DNA of 64,000 bases, taken from Mucilaginibacter_A sp964236465. GTDB lineage: Bacteria; Bacteroidota; Bacteroidia; Sphingobacteriales; Sphingobacteriaceae. The notes under the pieces were generated by a model. That model was not told the DNA's origin. It ran no database searches and saw only the letters and a list, made by a program, of their open reading frames with translations. The translations under genes were made by a program, and so were the position numbers. Location of the stretch: assembly GCA_964236465.1 (NCBI GenBank), contig CAXSBZ010000014.1, forward strand, positions 11,749 to 75,748, written 5' to 3'. Below, piece by piece: positions 40,059-47,646 of this stretch (positions are counted from its first letter, which is position 1; the number at the start of each line of letters is the position of its first letter).

Positions 40059-41816
40059 TTAACGGATTTCCAGCGTATAAGGCATCCGCATTTGCGTGCC
40101 GCTGTATTTCAGGATGGTTTGCAAATCGTTGTAGTAGCGATAACTCTCGCCCAATTCCTGCTTCATCATATATGTTTTTGCTTCGGAAGCAAAGCCGGAA
40201 CCAAAGTTTTCCAACAAGGATTTCTGCTCCGGGTAAGCCACCAATTTGTAATCTGTAATTTTGGCTTTGTTTGCTGCGGAATGAATGGCATCGTCCAAAC
40301 TTCCCAAACGATCAACCAAACCGATTTTCAAAGCTTGCGCGCCCGTCCAAACGCGGCCTTGCCCAATGCTATCGATATATTTCTGGGTTTTTTTCCGTCC
40401 TGAAGCAACTGCACCGGTAAAATCCAAATAACCATGATTTACCTGATCTTGCAAAATCGCCCTTTCTTCCGGGTTTAGCGGACGGGTTACATCGCCCAGA
40501 TCAGCAAACTTTCCGGTTTTTACACCATCAAAAGTAACGCCCAGCTTCTGGTTCAAAAAGTTTTTCATGTTAGGCAAAATTGCAAAGATACCGATGGAGC
40601 CGGTGATGGTATTGGGTTGCGCAAAGATAGAATCCGCCGCGCAAGCCATGTAATAACCGCCGGAAGCGGCCACATCACCCATCGAAACGATAACCGGTTT
40701 TACTTTTTTGGTCATCAATACTTCGCGCCACAACACATCGGAAGCCAGCGAACTGCCGCCTGGCGAATTGATGCGCAGTACAACCGCTTTCACTTTTTTA
40801 TCTAAACGCGCCTTGCGGATGGCTTTAGAAATCCCTTCAGAACCGATAGAATTATCATCACCTTCGCCGCCGCCAATATCGCCGGAAGCATAAATTACGG
40901 CAATTCGGGTATTGGAACCACTGTCTTTATTTTCGTCCGGCTGATTATAATTAGCCAGTTCTACCATGTTCAGGTTATCGTTTTGATCCGTTCCGGTACG
41001 CGTTTTTAATTCCGTCAGGATTTCGTCTTTGTATTTCAAGCCGTCAACCAGTTTAAGTTTCAACGCATCTTCCGGATATTTTATTTGCAGATTGTTGGCA
41101 ATACTAAATAGCGAATCTTTGCTGATCTTACGGCTTTTACCAATATTGGTCAGAAAATAATCGTACAAAGAACCCAAATATGAATTTACTTGCAGGCGGT
41201 TGGCATCGCTCATTTTATCCAAAATAAAAGGTTCGACAGCACTTTTAAAAGTTCCAACTTTGATTACTTGCGCTTCGATTCCTAATTTTTCCAGCGCACC
41301 TTTGAAAAAGCTGTATTCTGAATGAAATCCTCTAAACTCAAAAATCCCTTTTGGGTTGATGTAAATTTTATCAGCTACAGAAGCAAGATAATAAGCACCT
41401 TGCGTGTAAATTTCACCGTAAGCCAACACAAATTTTCCTGATGTTTTAAAGTCGATCAGCGCATTTCGGATTTCCTCTGTTGTGGCCTGGCCAGAAAGCA
41501 TATAGCTCTCATCCAGATAAATCCCTTTGATATTGCTGTCGGTTTTTGCCCTTTTGATACTGGCCAATATATCGTTCAGGCCGATAGATTTTTTTACGCT
41601 GAGATTTAAAAACGGAATGCCGGAAAGCGGGTTGGCCGAAGTGCGTTCTTTAATGGCATAATCAAAAGCCAAGCGCAACACAGAATTTGATTTGACTTCA
41701 GTTTTTTTATCACTTCCGGCGGAAGAAATCAAACCCAAAACAACAAAGGTGAAGATAATCAGGCAAAGCAAAACGCCGATGATCGTAGCAAAAACATATT
41801 TAAAAAACTGTTTCAT
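40059..41816 (-). CDS. sppA: Signal peptide peptidase SppA, 67K type
   Basis: 585 residues with an N-terminal membrane anchor (FVFATIIGVLLCLIIFTFVVLG) and two tandem S49 domains. The first half supplies the general-base Lys region (YGEIYTQGAYYLASVADKIY). The second carries VVLRINSPGGSSLAS and the nucleophile Ser in MGDVAASGGYYMACAAD. SppA digests cleaved signal peptides in the inner membrane and works as a tetramer in E. coli. The gene is monocistronic, divergent from folK. Confidence 0.95.
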   Translation of the reverse strand: MKQFFKYVFATIIGVLLCLIIFTFVVLGLISSAGSDKKTEVKSNSVLRLAFDYAIKERTSANPLSGIPFLNLSVKKSIGLNDILASIKRAKTDSNIKGIYLDESYMLSGQATTEEIRNALIDFKTSGKFVLAYGEIYTQGAYYLASVADKIYINPKGIFEFRGFHSEYSFFKGALEKLGIEAQVIKVGTFKSAVEPFILDKMSDANRLQVNSYLGSLYDYFLTNIGKSRKISKDSLFSIANNLQIKYPEDALKLKLVDGLKYKDEILTELKTRTGTDQNDNLNMVELANYNQPDENKDSGSNTRIAVIYASGDIGGGEGDDNSIGSEGISKAIRKARLDKKVKAVVLRINSPGGSSLASDVLWREVLMTKKVKPVIVSMGDVAASGGYYMACAADSIFAQPNTITGSIGIFAILPNMKNFLNQKLGVTFDGVKTGKFADLGDVTRPLNPEERAILQDQVNHGYLDFTGAVASGRKKTQKYIDSIGQGRVWTGAQALKIGLVDRLGSLDDAIHSAANKAKITDYKLVAYPEQKSLLENFGSGFASEAKTYMMKQELGESYRYYNDLQTILKYSGTQMRMPYTLEIR

Positions 41817-41896
41817 TTAAAAGCTATTCTTTTTTGCAAACTTAGCAAAACGCTAACGTTAAATGTTAGAGCTTTGCCCATATAATTTGTTACAAC

Positions 41897-42388
41897 ATGC
41901 AACTGGTTTATTTTTTATTGGGAAGTAATTTGGGCGATAGAAATGAGTACCTAAAAGAAGCATTGCACCATTTAAAAAAAGATATTGGCAGGATTGTGCG
42001 CGTTTCCTCCGTTTATGAAACACAATCTTGGGGCATAGAAAATTTGCCGGATTATTTGAACCAAGTGGTTGAAATGGAAACACTGTTTTTACCACAGGAA
42101 ATTTTGAAAAAAACCCAAGCAATTGAAGAAATCTTTCATCGGCAAAGAACAAAAAAATGGCATTCACGTACAATTGATATAGATGTTTTATTTTTTGGAA
42201 ATTCAGTTATTGATTTACCGGGACTGAAAATACCTCATCCTCAAATTCAAAATCGTTTGTTTACATTAGTGCCCCTGAATGAGTTGATACCTGATTTTAT
42301 CCATCCGGTACTGAAAAAAACGATACAGGAGTTGCGGCAGGAAGTTAAAGATGGGTTGCTGGTGAAAAAATATACTTTTACTAATTAG
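41897..42388 (+). CDS. folK: 2-amino-4-hydroxy-6-hydroxymethyldihydropteridine pyrophosphokinase
   Basis: 163 residues, typical for HPPK. Signature motifs are FLLGSNLGDRNEYL at the N-terminus and RTKKWHSRTIDIDVLFFG, with the two catalytic aspartates in DIDVLFF, plus IPHPQIQNRLFTLVPL. It transfers pyrophosphate from ATP to hydroxymethyldihydropterin in folate synthesis. The gene is followed 15 bp later by an Hpt-domain gene. A variant repeat core (41950-41963) is read as YLKEAL. Confidence 0.95.
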   Translation: MQLVYFLLGSNLGDRNEYLKEALHHLKKDIGRIVRVSSVYETQSWGIENLPDYLNQVVEMETLFLPQEILKKTQAIEEIFHRQRTKKWHSRTIDIDVLFFGNSVIDLPGLKIPHPQIQNRLFTLVPLNELIPDFIHPVLKKTIQELRQEVKDGLLVKKYTFTN

Positions 42389-42403
42389 ATTATTATTGAA
42401 AAC

Positions 42404-42778
42404 ATGAATATTCAAAGCAGCGAACAAGATTTTGATTTGTCATTTTTAGAAGAAATTGCCGATGGAAACAAAGAATTTCTGGTAGAATCTATCGATATGT
42501 TTTTAGTGCAAACCCCGGAAATTTTCGGACAGATTTCTCAGGCAATAGCTGCTAAAGATTGGGTTACCACAGCAACACTGGCGCACAAAGTGAAATCAAA
42601 CCTGGGTTTTTTTGGGATGGATCGCATCAAAAACGAAATGCAGGAAATCGAAATTAATGCCAAAGGTGGCGGTACTGATCCGATGCTGGCTGCAAAATTT
42701 GAATCCACAAAAAAAGCTGTGCTAAAAACAGTAGAGCAGCTTTATCAGATCAAAAAACAGATTGAAGCAGAGGTTTAA
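42404..42778 (+). CDS. Stand-alone Hpt (histidine phosphotransfer) domain protein
   Basis: 124 residues forming a single four-helix Hpt module. The phosphorylatable His is in ATLAHKVKSNLGFFGM near residue 62, matching the HxxKGSSxxLG pattern of phosphotransfer domains. It would relay phosphate between a hybrid sensor kinase and a response regulator; none is encoded nearby. It follows folK with a 15-bp gap, an unusual neighbour for a signalling protein. Confidence 0.85.
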   Translation: MNIQSSEQDFDLSFLEEIADGNKEFLVESIDMFLVQTPEIFGQISQAIAAKDWVTTATLAHKVKSNLGFFGMDRIKNEMQEIEINAKGGGTDPMLAAKFESTKKAVLKTVEQLYQIKKQIEAEV

Positions 42779-42780
42779 GC

Positions 42781-43026
42781 CTAGTGCAAGTTGAAAGTAT
42801 AACTTTCCATAATTAGGTTGGCCAATAGTTTTTTGCAGGCTTCATCCACTTTTTCTTCTGCTGCGGCTTCGTTTTCTGCTTCTACTTCCAGAGAAATATG
42901 TTTGCCGATGCGGACATTGGTTATTTCTGACAAGTCAAGGTTTTTCATGCTTCCTGAAACCGCTTTTCCCTGCGGATCCAGGATTTCTTTTTTGGGCATC
43001 ACGTCAATTTCTGCTTGAAACTTCAT
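42781..43026 (-). CDS. purS: Phosphoribosylformylglycinamidine synthase subunit PurS
   Basis: 81 residues, matching the small PurS subunit: KFQAEIDVMPKKEILDPQGKAV at the start and the ITNVRIGKHISLEVEAENE strand. PurS bridges the PurL and PurQ subunits of the multi-subunit FGAM synthase in purine synthesis; those genes are outside the window. It overlaps the upstream pssA gene by 23 bp and ends 2 bp from the convergent Hpt gene, so the region is very compact. Confidence 0.92.
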   Translation of the reverse strand: MKFQAEIDVMPKKEILDPQGKAVSGSMKNLDLSEITNVRIGKHISLEVEAENEAAAEEKVDEACKKLLANLIMESYTFNLH

Positions 43027-43723
43027 TTTTGATAGTTCTGATTTGGATGATCGATAAAACGATGTAAAAAAATATGATTAAGGGTATGGCTGCAAACTTA
43101 AAAATTACCAGGGAAATCAACCCAAAAATTAGCAGGATATAACGGTAGTTGTTTTCTAAAAAATCCAGGTTTTTAAATTTTAAGGACAATAGCGGTAATT
43201 CTGCCACCAGCAGCCAGCAATTGATTGCAATATAAATAATTAAAAACCATTGGTTCAAAATTATACCTGTAAAAGAAGCATTACCTTGATACAAAAGAAT
43301 CAGCGGAAATGAAGCTGAAAGCATAGCACTTGCTGGCGTGGGCAAACCGATAAAACTGTTAGTTTGGCGCGTATCAACATTAAACTTAGCCAATCGTAAT
43401 GCCGAAAATAGGGCGATAAAAACAGCACTGAAGCATAGCCAATCGGGTTCCGATCCAACATTTTTTTTGGCAAGCAGCATGAAAATGATGAAAGATGGCA
43501 AAACGCCGAAGCTTACCACATCGGCCAACGAATCTAATTGCTTTCCGATTTCTGAATGAACTTTGAGCAATCTTGCCACCATGCCGTCCAAAAAATCAAA
43601 AAAAGCAGCGATAAAAACAGCATAGGCTGCATAATCCAACCTTCCTTGAAAAGCAAAAAAAATACCTGTACAACCGCTGAAAAGGTGTGTACAGGTTAGG
43701 GCATTTGGGATATGTTTCTTCAT
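43004..43723 (-). CDS. pssA: CDP-diacylglycerol-serine O-phosphatidyltransferase
   Basis: 239 residues with about eight hydrophobic helices. The CDP-alcohol phosphotransferase motif is intact in FFDFLDGMVARLLKVHSEIG followed by KQLDSLADVVSFG, giving the DGxxAR...GxxxDxxxD pattern. It makes phosphatidylserine, the precursor of phosphatidylethanolamine. Three copies or variants of the repeat core lie inside the gene (43268, 43415, 43610), read on the coding strand as NASFTG, SAVFIA and YAVFIA. Confidence 0.93.
   Translation of the reverse strand: MKKHIPNALTCTHLFSGCTGIFFAFQGRLDYAAYAVFIAAFFDFLDGMVARLLKVHSEIGKQLDSLADVVSFGVLPSFIIFMLLAKKNVGSEPDWLCFSAVFIALFSALRLAKFNVDTRQTNSFIGLPTPASAMLSASFPLILLYQGNASFTGIILNQWFLIIYIAINCWLLVAELPLLSLKFKNLDFLENNYRYILLIFGLISLVIFKFAAIPLIIFFYIVLSIIQIRTIKNEVSSRN
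43268..43281 (+). repeat. Dispersed repeat core inside pssA
   Basis: TGTAAAAGAAGCAT. Confidence 0.5.
43610..43623 (+). repeat. Dispersed repeat half-site inside pssA (ACAG variant)
   Basis: GATAAAAACAGCAT, exact variant consensus within coding DNA. Confidence 0.65.
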
Positions 43724-43736
43724 GGAAAGTTGTAGG

Positions 43737-43799
43737 TTTTAAGTTTTATGTTGTTATTGCAAGCGGATAAACTTACAACATAAAACTTTTCACTTAAAA
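43737..43799. terminator. Inverted repeat between rho and pssA
   Basis: AAGTTTTATGTTGT (43741-43754) and ACAACATAAAACTT (43775-43788) are perfect 14-bp complements, nested in TTTTAAG/CTTAAAA outer ends. The stem is AT-rich. It may end rho transcription or be an intergenic repeat element. Confidence 0.55.
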
Positions 43800-43803
43800 C
43801 TTC

Positions 43804-45561
43804 TTAACTGTTCATGCTGATCAAGAATTCTTCGTTGGATTTAGTTCCGCGGATTTGTCCCTGCAAAAACTCCATCGCTTCTTGCGAGTTCATGTCGGCC
43901 AGGTGATTGCGCAAAATCCAAACGCGTTGCAAAGTTTCTTTGTCTAAAAGCAAATCATCACGGCGCGTGCTGGAAGCGGTCAGATCAATGGCCGGATAAA
44001 TCCTTTTGTTTGATAACTTACGGTCCAACTGCAGCTCCATATTGCCTGTACCTTTAAATTCTTCAAAGATAACTTCGTCCATTTTGGAGCCGGTATCGAT
44101 CAAAGCTGTGGCAATAATGGTCAGCGAACCGCCATCTTCAATATTACGGGCTGCACCAAAAAAGCGTTTTGGTTTGTGCAAAGCGTTGGCATCCACACCG
44201 CCGGAAAGGATTTTGCCGGAAGCAGGCGCAACCGTATTGTAAGCACGTGCCAATCGGGTGATCGAATCCAGCAAAATCACTACATCATGGCCGCACTCTA
44301 CCATGCGTTTGGCTTTTTCCATCACGATATTGGCAATTTTTACATGGCGTTCTGCCGGTTCATCAAACGTAGAAGAAACGACTTCGGCACGAACACTGCG
44401 GGCCATATCGGTAACTTCTTCGGGGCGTTCATCAATCAATAAAATGATCAGGTAAACTTCCGGATGGTTTTTGGCGATGGCATTGGCAATATCTTTCAGC
44501 AAACTGGTTTTACCGGTTTTGGGCTGCGCAACGATCAAACCGCGCTGGCCTTTACCAATCGGCGTAAACAAATCAATGATTCGGGTAGAATAATTATTTA
44601 TTTCCGAAAAAAGGTTCAGTTTTTCCTGTGGGAAAAGCGGCGTTAAAAAATCAAAAGGAACACGGTCGCGCACTTCAGAAGGAATACGGCCGTTGATTGC
44701 TTCCACCCGCACCAAAGGAAAATATTTTTCACCTTCTTTTGGCGGACGAATGCTGCCGCGAACGGTATCTCCGGTTTTTAAACCAAATAGCTTGATTTGT
44801 GATTGGGAAACATAAATATCATCCGGTGAAGTCAAATAATTATAATCCGAAGAACGTAAAAAACCATAACCGTCAGCCATGATTTCCAGCACGCCTTCAT
44901 TTACAATTACGTTGTCAAAATCCAGATTTACAGCAGGTTCTGCTTGTTTGTTTGGCGCAGTAGCCGGGATATTATTTTGTTGTGGATTGGTATTCTGGCT
45001 GCTGTTATTTTGTTGGTTATTGTTTTGATTGCCGTTATTATTATAACGTTTTTCAAATTTTGGCTGCCGGTTTTCTGCCGGAACTTCATTGTAACGGCGT
45101 ACAGGCTCAGCATTGTTGCTGGCTGCCGGAGTTACAGTTTTTGCTGGTTGGTACGTGGATTCCGATCTTGGCAAAACACGTTCGGCCGCCGGAAAGTTGA
45201 TTTCAGGTACTGCGTCTGCCTGTCCGTCTTGTACTGTTTTTATCGTCCTAATTCTTTTGCGTGGCTTGTCTTCTGCTTCAGCTGGCTCTGTTTCAGCAGG
45301 TTCTTCAGCTTTAGAAAACTCATTTACAGGAATTTGCAACGGAATTTCCGGTTCTGCTATAGCTGCAACGGGTTGTGCAACTCTTGGTTTCCTGCCTGGT
45401 TTAGCTTTTTCTGCGGGTGTTGCAGCAGCCGGTTGATGGTTACTGATCTGGGCAATCAGATCTTGTTTACGCAGCTCATCAGCTTGGGCTATGCCCAAAG
45501 TTTTGGCTATTTCACGCAACTCAGATACGAGCTTGTCGTTCAGTTCGGTGGTATTAAACAT
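43804..45561 (-). CDS. rho: Transcription termination factor Rho with N/Q-rich extension
   Basis: 585 residues against about 420 for E. coli Rho. The extra length is an N-terminal extension. After a Rho-N-like helix region (residues 1-45) come Pro/Ala/Glu-rich text and an Asn/Gln-rich stretch at 173-198 (YNNNGNQNNNQQNN...). The RNA-binding domain begins near 219 (GVLEIMADGYGFLRS). The ATPase core shows LIVAQPKTGKTSLLKDIA (Walker A), VILLDSITRLARAYN (Walker B) and the secondary-channel GGVDANALHKPKRFFGAARN. It terminates transcription by translocating along RNA. Confidence 0.97.
   Translation of the reverse strand: MFNTTELNDKLVSELREIAKTLGIAQADELRKQDLIAQISNHQPAAATPAEKAKPGRKPRVAQPVAAIAEPEIPLQIPVNEFSKAEEPAETEPAEAEDKPRKRIRTIKTVQDGQADAVPEINFPAAERVLPRSESTYQPAKTVTPAASNNAEPVRRYNEVPAENRQPKFEKRYNNNGNQNNNQQNNSSQNTNPQQNNIPATAPNKQAEPAVNLDFDNVIVNEGVLEIMADGYGFLRSSDYNYLTSPDDIYVSQSQIKLFGLKTGDTVRGSIRPPKEGEKYFPLVRVEAINGRIPSEVRDRVPFDFLTPLFPQEKLNLFSEINNYSTRIIDLFTPIGKGQRGLIVAQPKTGKTSLLKDIANAIAKNHPEVYLIILLIDERPEEVTDMARSVRAEVVSSTFDEPAERHVKIANIVMEKAKRMVECGHDVVILLDSITRLARAYNTVAPASGKILSGGVDANALHKPKRFFGAARNIEDGGSLTIIATALIDTGSKMDEVIFEEFKGTGNMELQLDRKLSNKRIYPAIDLTASSTRRDDLLLDKETLQRVWILRNHLADMNSQEAMEFLQGQIRGTKSNEEFLISMNS
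45231..45244 (-). repeat. Dispersed repeat core inside rho
   Basis: GTACTGTTTTTATC followed by GTCCTAATT; read on the coding strand as TIKTVQ, retaining part of the outer extension. Confidence 0.55.
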
Positions 45562-45826
45562 GCGAAGGAATAATAATATTTATCTTTTAAATGAAGATTT
45601 GATGGTAGAAATAAATTTTTCTTTGCTGATACCGTACATCTCAGTTTTAACACTGATAAAAAAGCATTGGAGAATAGTTCTGATTTTTTGAAATGCAGGA
45701 AAATCGTCAGGAAAACGCTGCAATTGTAAATAATATTTATAACTATTCAAAGTATTTTAGCTAAAATTTTTTTATATCTGTCCATTTAACTGATTTTTAT
45801 TTATTTTGATTTTTTCAAGCTAAAAA

Positions 45827-46669
45827 ATGTATTCCAGGCAACAACTTATCGAGCAGATCAGACAAAAAAAATCTTTTTTGTGTATTGGATTGGATACTGA
45901 TCCGCAAAAAATACCGGATTTTTTAAAGAAATTTTCCAATCCTGTACTTGAATTCAATCGCAGGATTATCGATGCCACGCACGATCTCTGTATCGCTTAC
46001 AAACCAAACACTGCTTTCTACGAATGTTATGGTGCAAAAGGTTGGCAAAACCTCATTGATACCTGCAATTATATTCCTGACAACGTTTTTAAAATTGCCG
46101 ATGCCAAGCGCGGGGATCTGGGCAACACCGGCCAAATGTATGCCAAAGCTTTTTTTGACGAGGCAAATTCCGGGATGTCGTTTGATGCCGTAACGGTTGC
46201 GCCTTATATGGGCTCGGATTCTGTGATGCCTTTTTTAGCCTATCAAAATAAGTGGGCAATTTTGCTGGCTTTAACTTCAAACGAAAGCCATGTTGATTTC
46301 CAATTATCCAGTAATGGAGAAAGCATTTTATTTGAACAGGTGCTACAAAAATCGCAGCAATGGGGAACGGACGAACAACTGATGTATGTGGTTGGTGCCA
46401 CTCGCGGAGAAGCTTTTTTAACGGTACGCAAGCACGTTCCCAACCATTTTTTGCTGGTTCCGGGCGTGGGCACGCAAGGCGGATCATTGGCTGAGGTTTG
46501 CAAATATGGTATGAATGTGGATTGCGGCCTGATTGTAAATGCCTCCAGATCAATTATTTACGCCTCTTTGGGTAGAGATTTTGCAGAAGCTGCACGGGCC
46601 GAAGCCTTGAAAATACAGCAGGAAATGGAAACAGAACTTTACAAAACCAGTTTTTTAATTGATGATTGA
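45827..46669 (+). CDS. pyrF: Orotidine 5'-phosphate decarboxylase (type 2)
   Basis: 280 residues, the longer subfamily. The start FLCIGLDTDPQKIPDFL is characteristic, as are KPNTAFYECYGAKGW, the catalytic DAKRGDLGNTGQMYAKAFF (Lys94 with flanking aspartates) and VPGVGTQGGSLAE. It performs the last step of UMP synthesis. The gene stands alone, divergent from rho across a 265-bp AT-rich gap in which I see no other feature. Confidence 0.96.
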   Translation: MYSRQQLIEQIRQKKSFLCIGLDTDPQKIPDFLKKFSNPVLEFNRRIIDATHDLCIAYKPNTAFYECYGAKGWQNLIDTCNYIPDNVFKIADAKRGDLGNTGQMYAKAFFDEANSGMSFDAVTVAPYMGSDSVMPFLAYQNKWAILLALTSNESHVDFQLSSNGESILFEQVLQKSQQWGTDEQLMYVVGATRGEAFLTVRKHVPNHFLLVPGVGTQGGSLAEVCKYGMNVDCGLIVNASRSIIYASLGRDFAEAARAEALKIQQEMETELYKTSFLIDD

Positions 46670-46750
46670 GACGTGATTTTTCAGTGTATATCAGGATTTA
46701 TAGTTGCAGGGCCACGCGATCATTCATTTCAATCAACCCAAATTTATACC

Positions 46751-46764
46751 GATAAAAGAAGCAT
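46751..46764 (+). repeat. Dispersed repeat half-site between pyrF and the glucokinase gene
   Basis: GATAAAAGAAGCAT. Confidence 0.8.
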
Positions 46765-46833
46765 TGGTTTGAATTTGGCAGGATAGCGTAATAATAACAA
46801 ACAGAAAATCACCTGCATTGTATTTATTAAGTA

Positions 46834-46861
46834 GTTGATTTAGCAGATTAATATTACTTTT
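46834..46861 (+). promoter_or_regulatory. Possible promoter of the pentose phosphate cluster
   Basis: TTG (46834-46836) and TACTTTTC (46854-46861) are 17 bp apart and approximate the TTTG...TAnnTTTG consensus, 18 bp before the first gene of the cluster. Confidence 0.3.
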
Positions 46862-46879
46862 CAGAAATTATTCTAAAAT

Positions 46880-47614
46880 ATGAGCAAATCTTCTGATCTT
46901 AAAAAAATCCTTTGCATTGATATTGGCGGTTCGCATATCAAAGCTACCGTTTTGGATACGGATGGAAAATCACTTAAAGAATACGAAAAAACACCCACCC
47001 CGGTTCCGGCATCACCTCAAAACGTAATTGAAGCGATCAAAACGCTGGTCAAGGATTTTCCGGATTATGATCATATTTCTTCTGGATTTCCTGGCTATGT
47101 AAAAGACGGTACTGTTTTTACCGCCCCAAATTTGGGCACAGACCTTTGGGCAAAAACTGATCTGCAAAAATTATTGAAAGATACTTTGGGCAAAGATGCC
47201 ATTGTGGTGAACGATGCCGATATGCAGGGCATGGGCGTGATCAGCGGTAAAGGTTTTGAAATGGTGATCACGCTGGGGACCGGTTTCGGAACTGCTCTTT
47301 TTAAAGACGGGTTTTTGTTGCCGCATTTAGAAATTGCGCATTTGCCGATTAAAAAAGACAAAACTTATGACCAATATTTGGGTGATAAGGCTTACCACGA
47401 AGTTGGCGATGACCGCTGGAACAAGCGCGTAAAAAAAGTTCTGGATATATTAAAAACTGTTTTTAATTACGATTTTTTATACATTGGAGGAGGCAACTCC
47501 AGTGAAATTGATTTTAAGCTGGACGACAACATCAAAATAGTATCCAATCGGGAAGGTATTAAAGGTGGCCCAAGGTTATGGATGCAAGACAAAAACGCGC
47601 TGAGTAAAAATTAA
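46880..47614 (+). CDS. ppgK: ROK-family polyphosphate glucokinase-like protein
   Basis: 244 residues. The ATP/polyphosphate site begins CIDIGGSHIKATVLDTDG, the catalytic Asp is in VVNDADMQGMG, and LGTGFGTALFKDG and FLYIGGGNSS complete the actin-like ROK fold. Length and pattern fit polyphosphate-glucose phosphotransferases, which phosphorylate glucose to glucose 6-phosphate, the entry substrate of the pathway encoded downstream. Use of polyphosphate rather than ATP is inferred from similarity to PpgK and not certain. tkt follows 32 bp later. Confidence 0.8.
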   Translation: MSKSSDLKKILCIDIGGSHIKATVLDTDGKSLKEYEKTPTPVPASPQNVIEAIKTLVKDFPDYDHISSGFPGYVKDGTVFTAPNLGTDLWAKTDLQKLLKDTLGKDAIVVNDADMQGMGVISGKGFEMVITLGTGFGTALFKDGFLLPHLEIAHLPIKKDKTYDQYLGDKAYHEVGDDRWNKRVKKVLDILKTVFNYDFLYIGGGNSSEIDFKLDDNIKIVSNREGIKGGPRLWMQDKNALSKN

Positions 47615-47646
47615 ACTGATCTTAAACCTTTTTTTAAAATAAAATA

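Noticed and set aside
44944..45573. Open frame antisense to the N-terminal part of rho
   Set aside because: The translation is a Cys/Trp/Phe-rich artefact mirroring the low-complexity Pro/Ala/Asn region of Rho.
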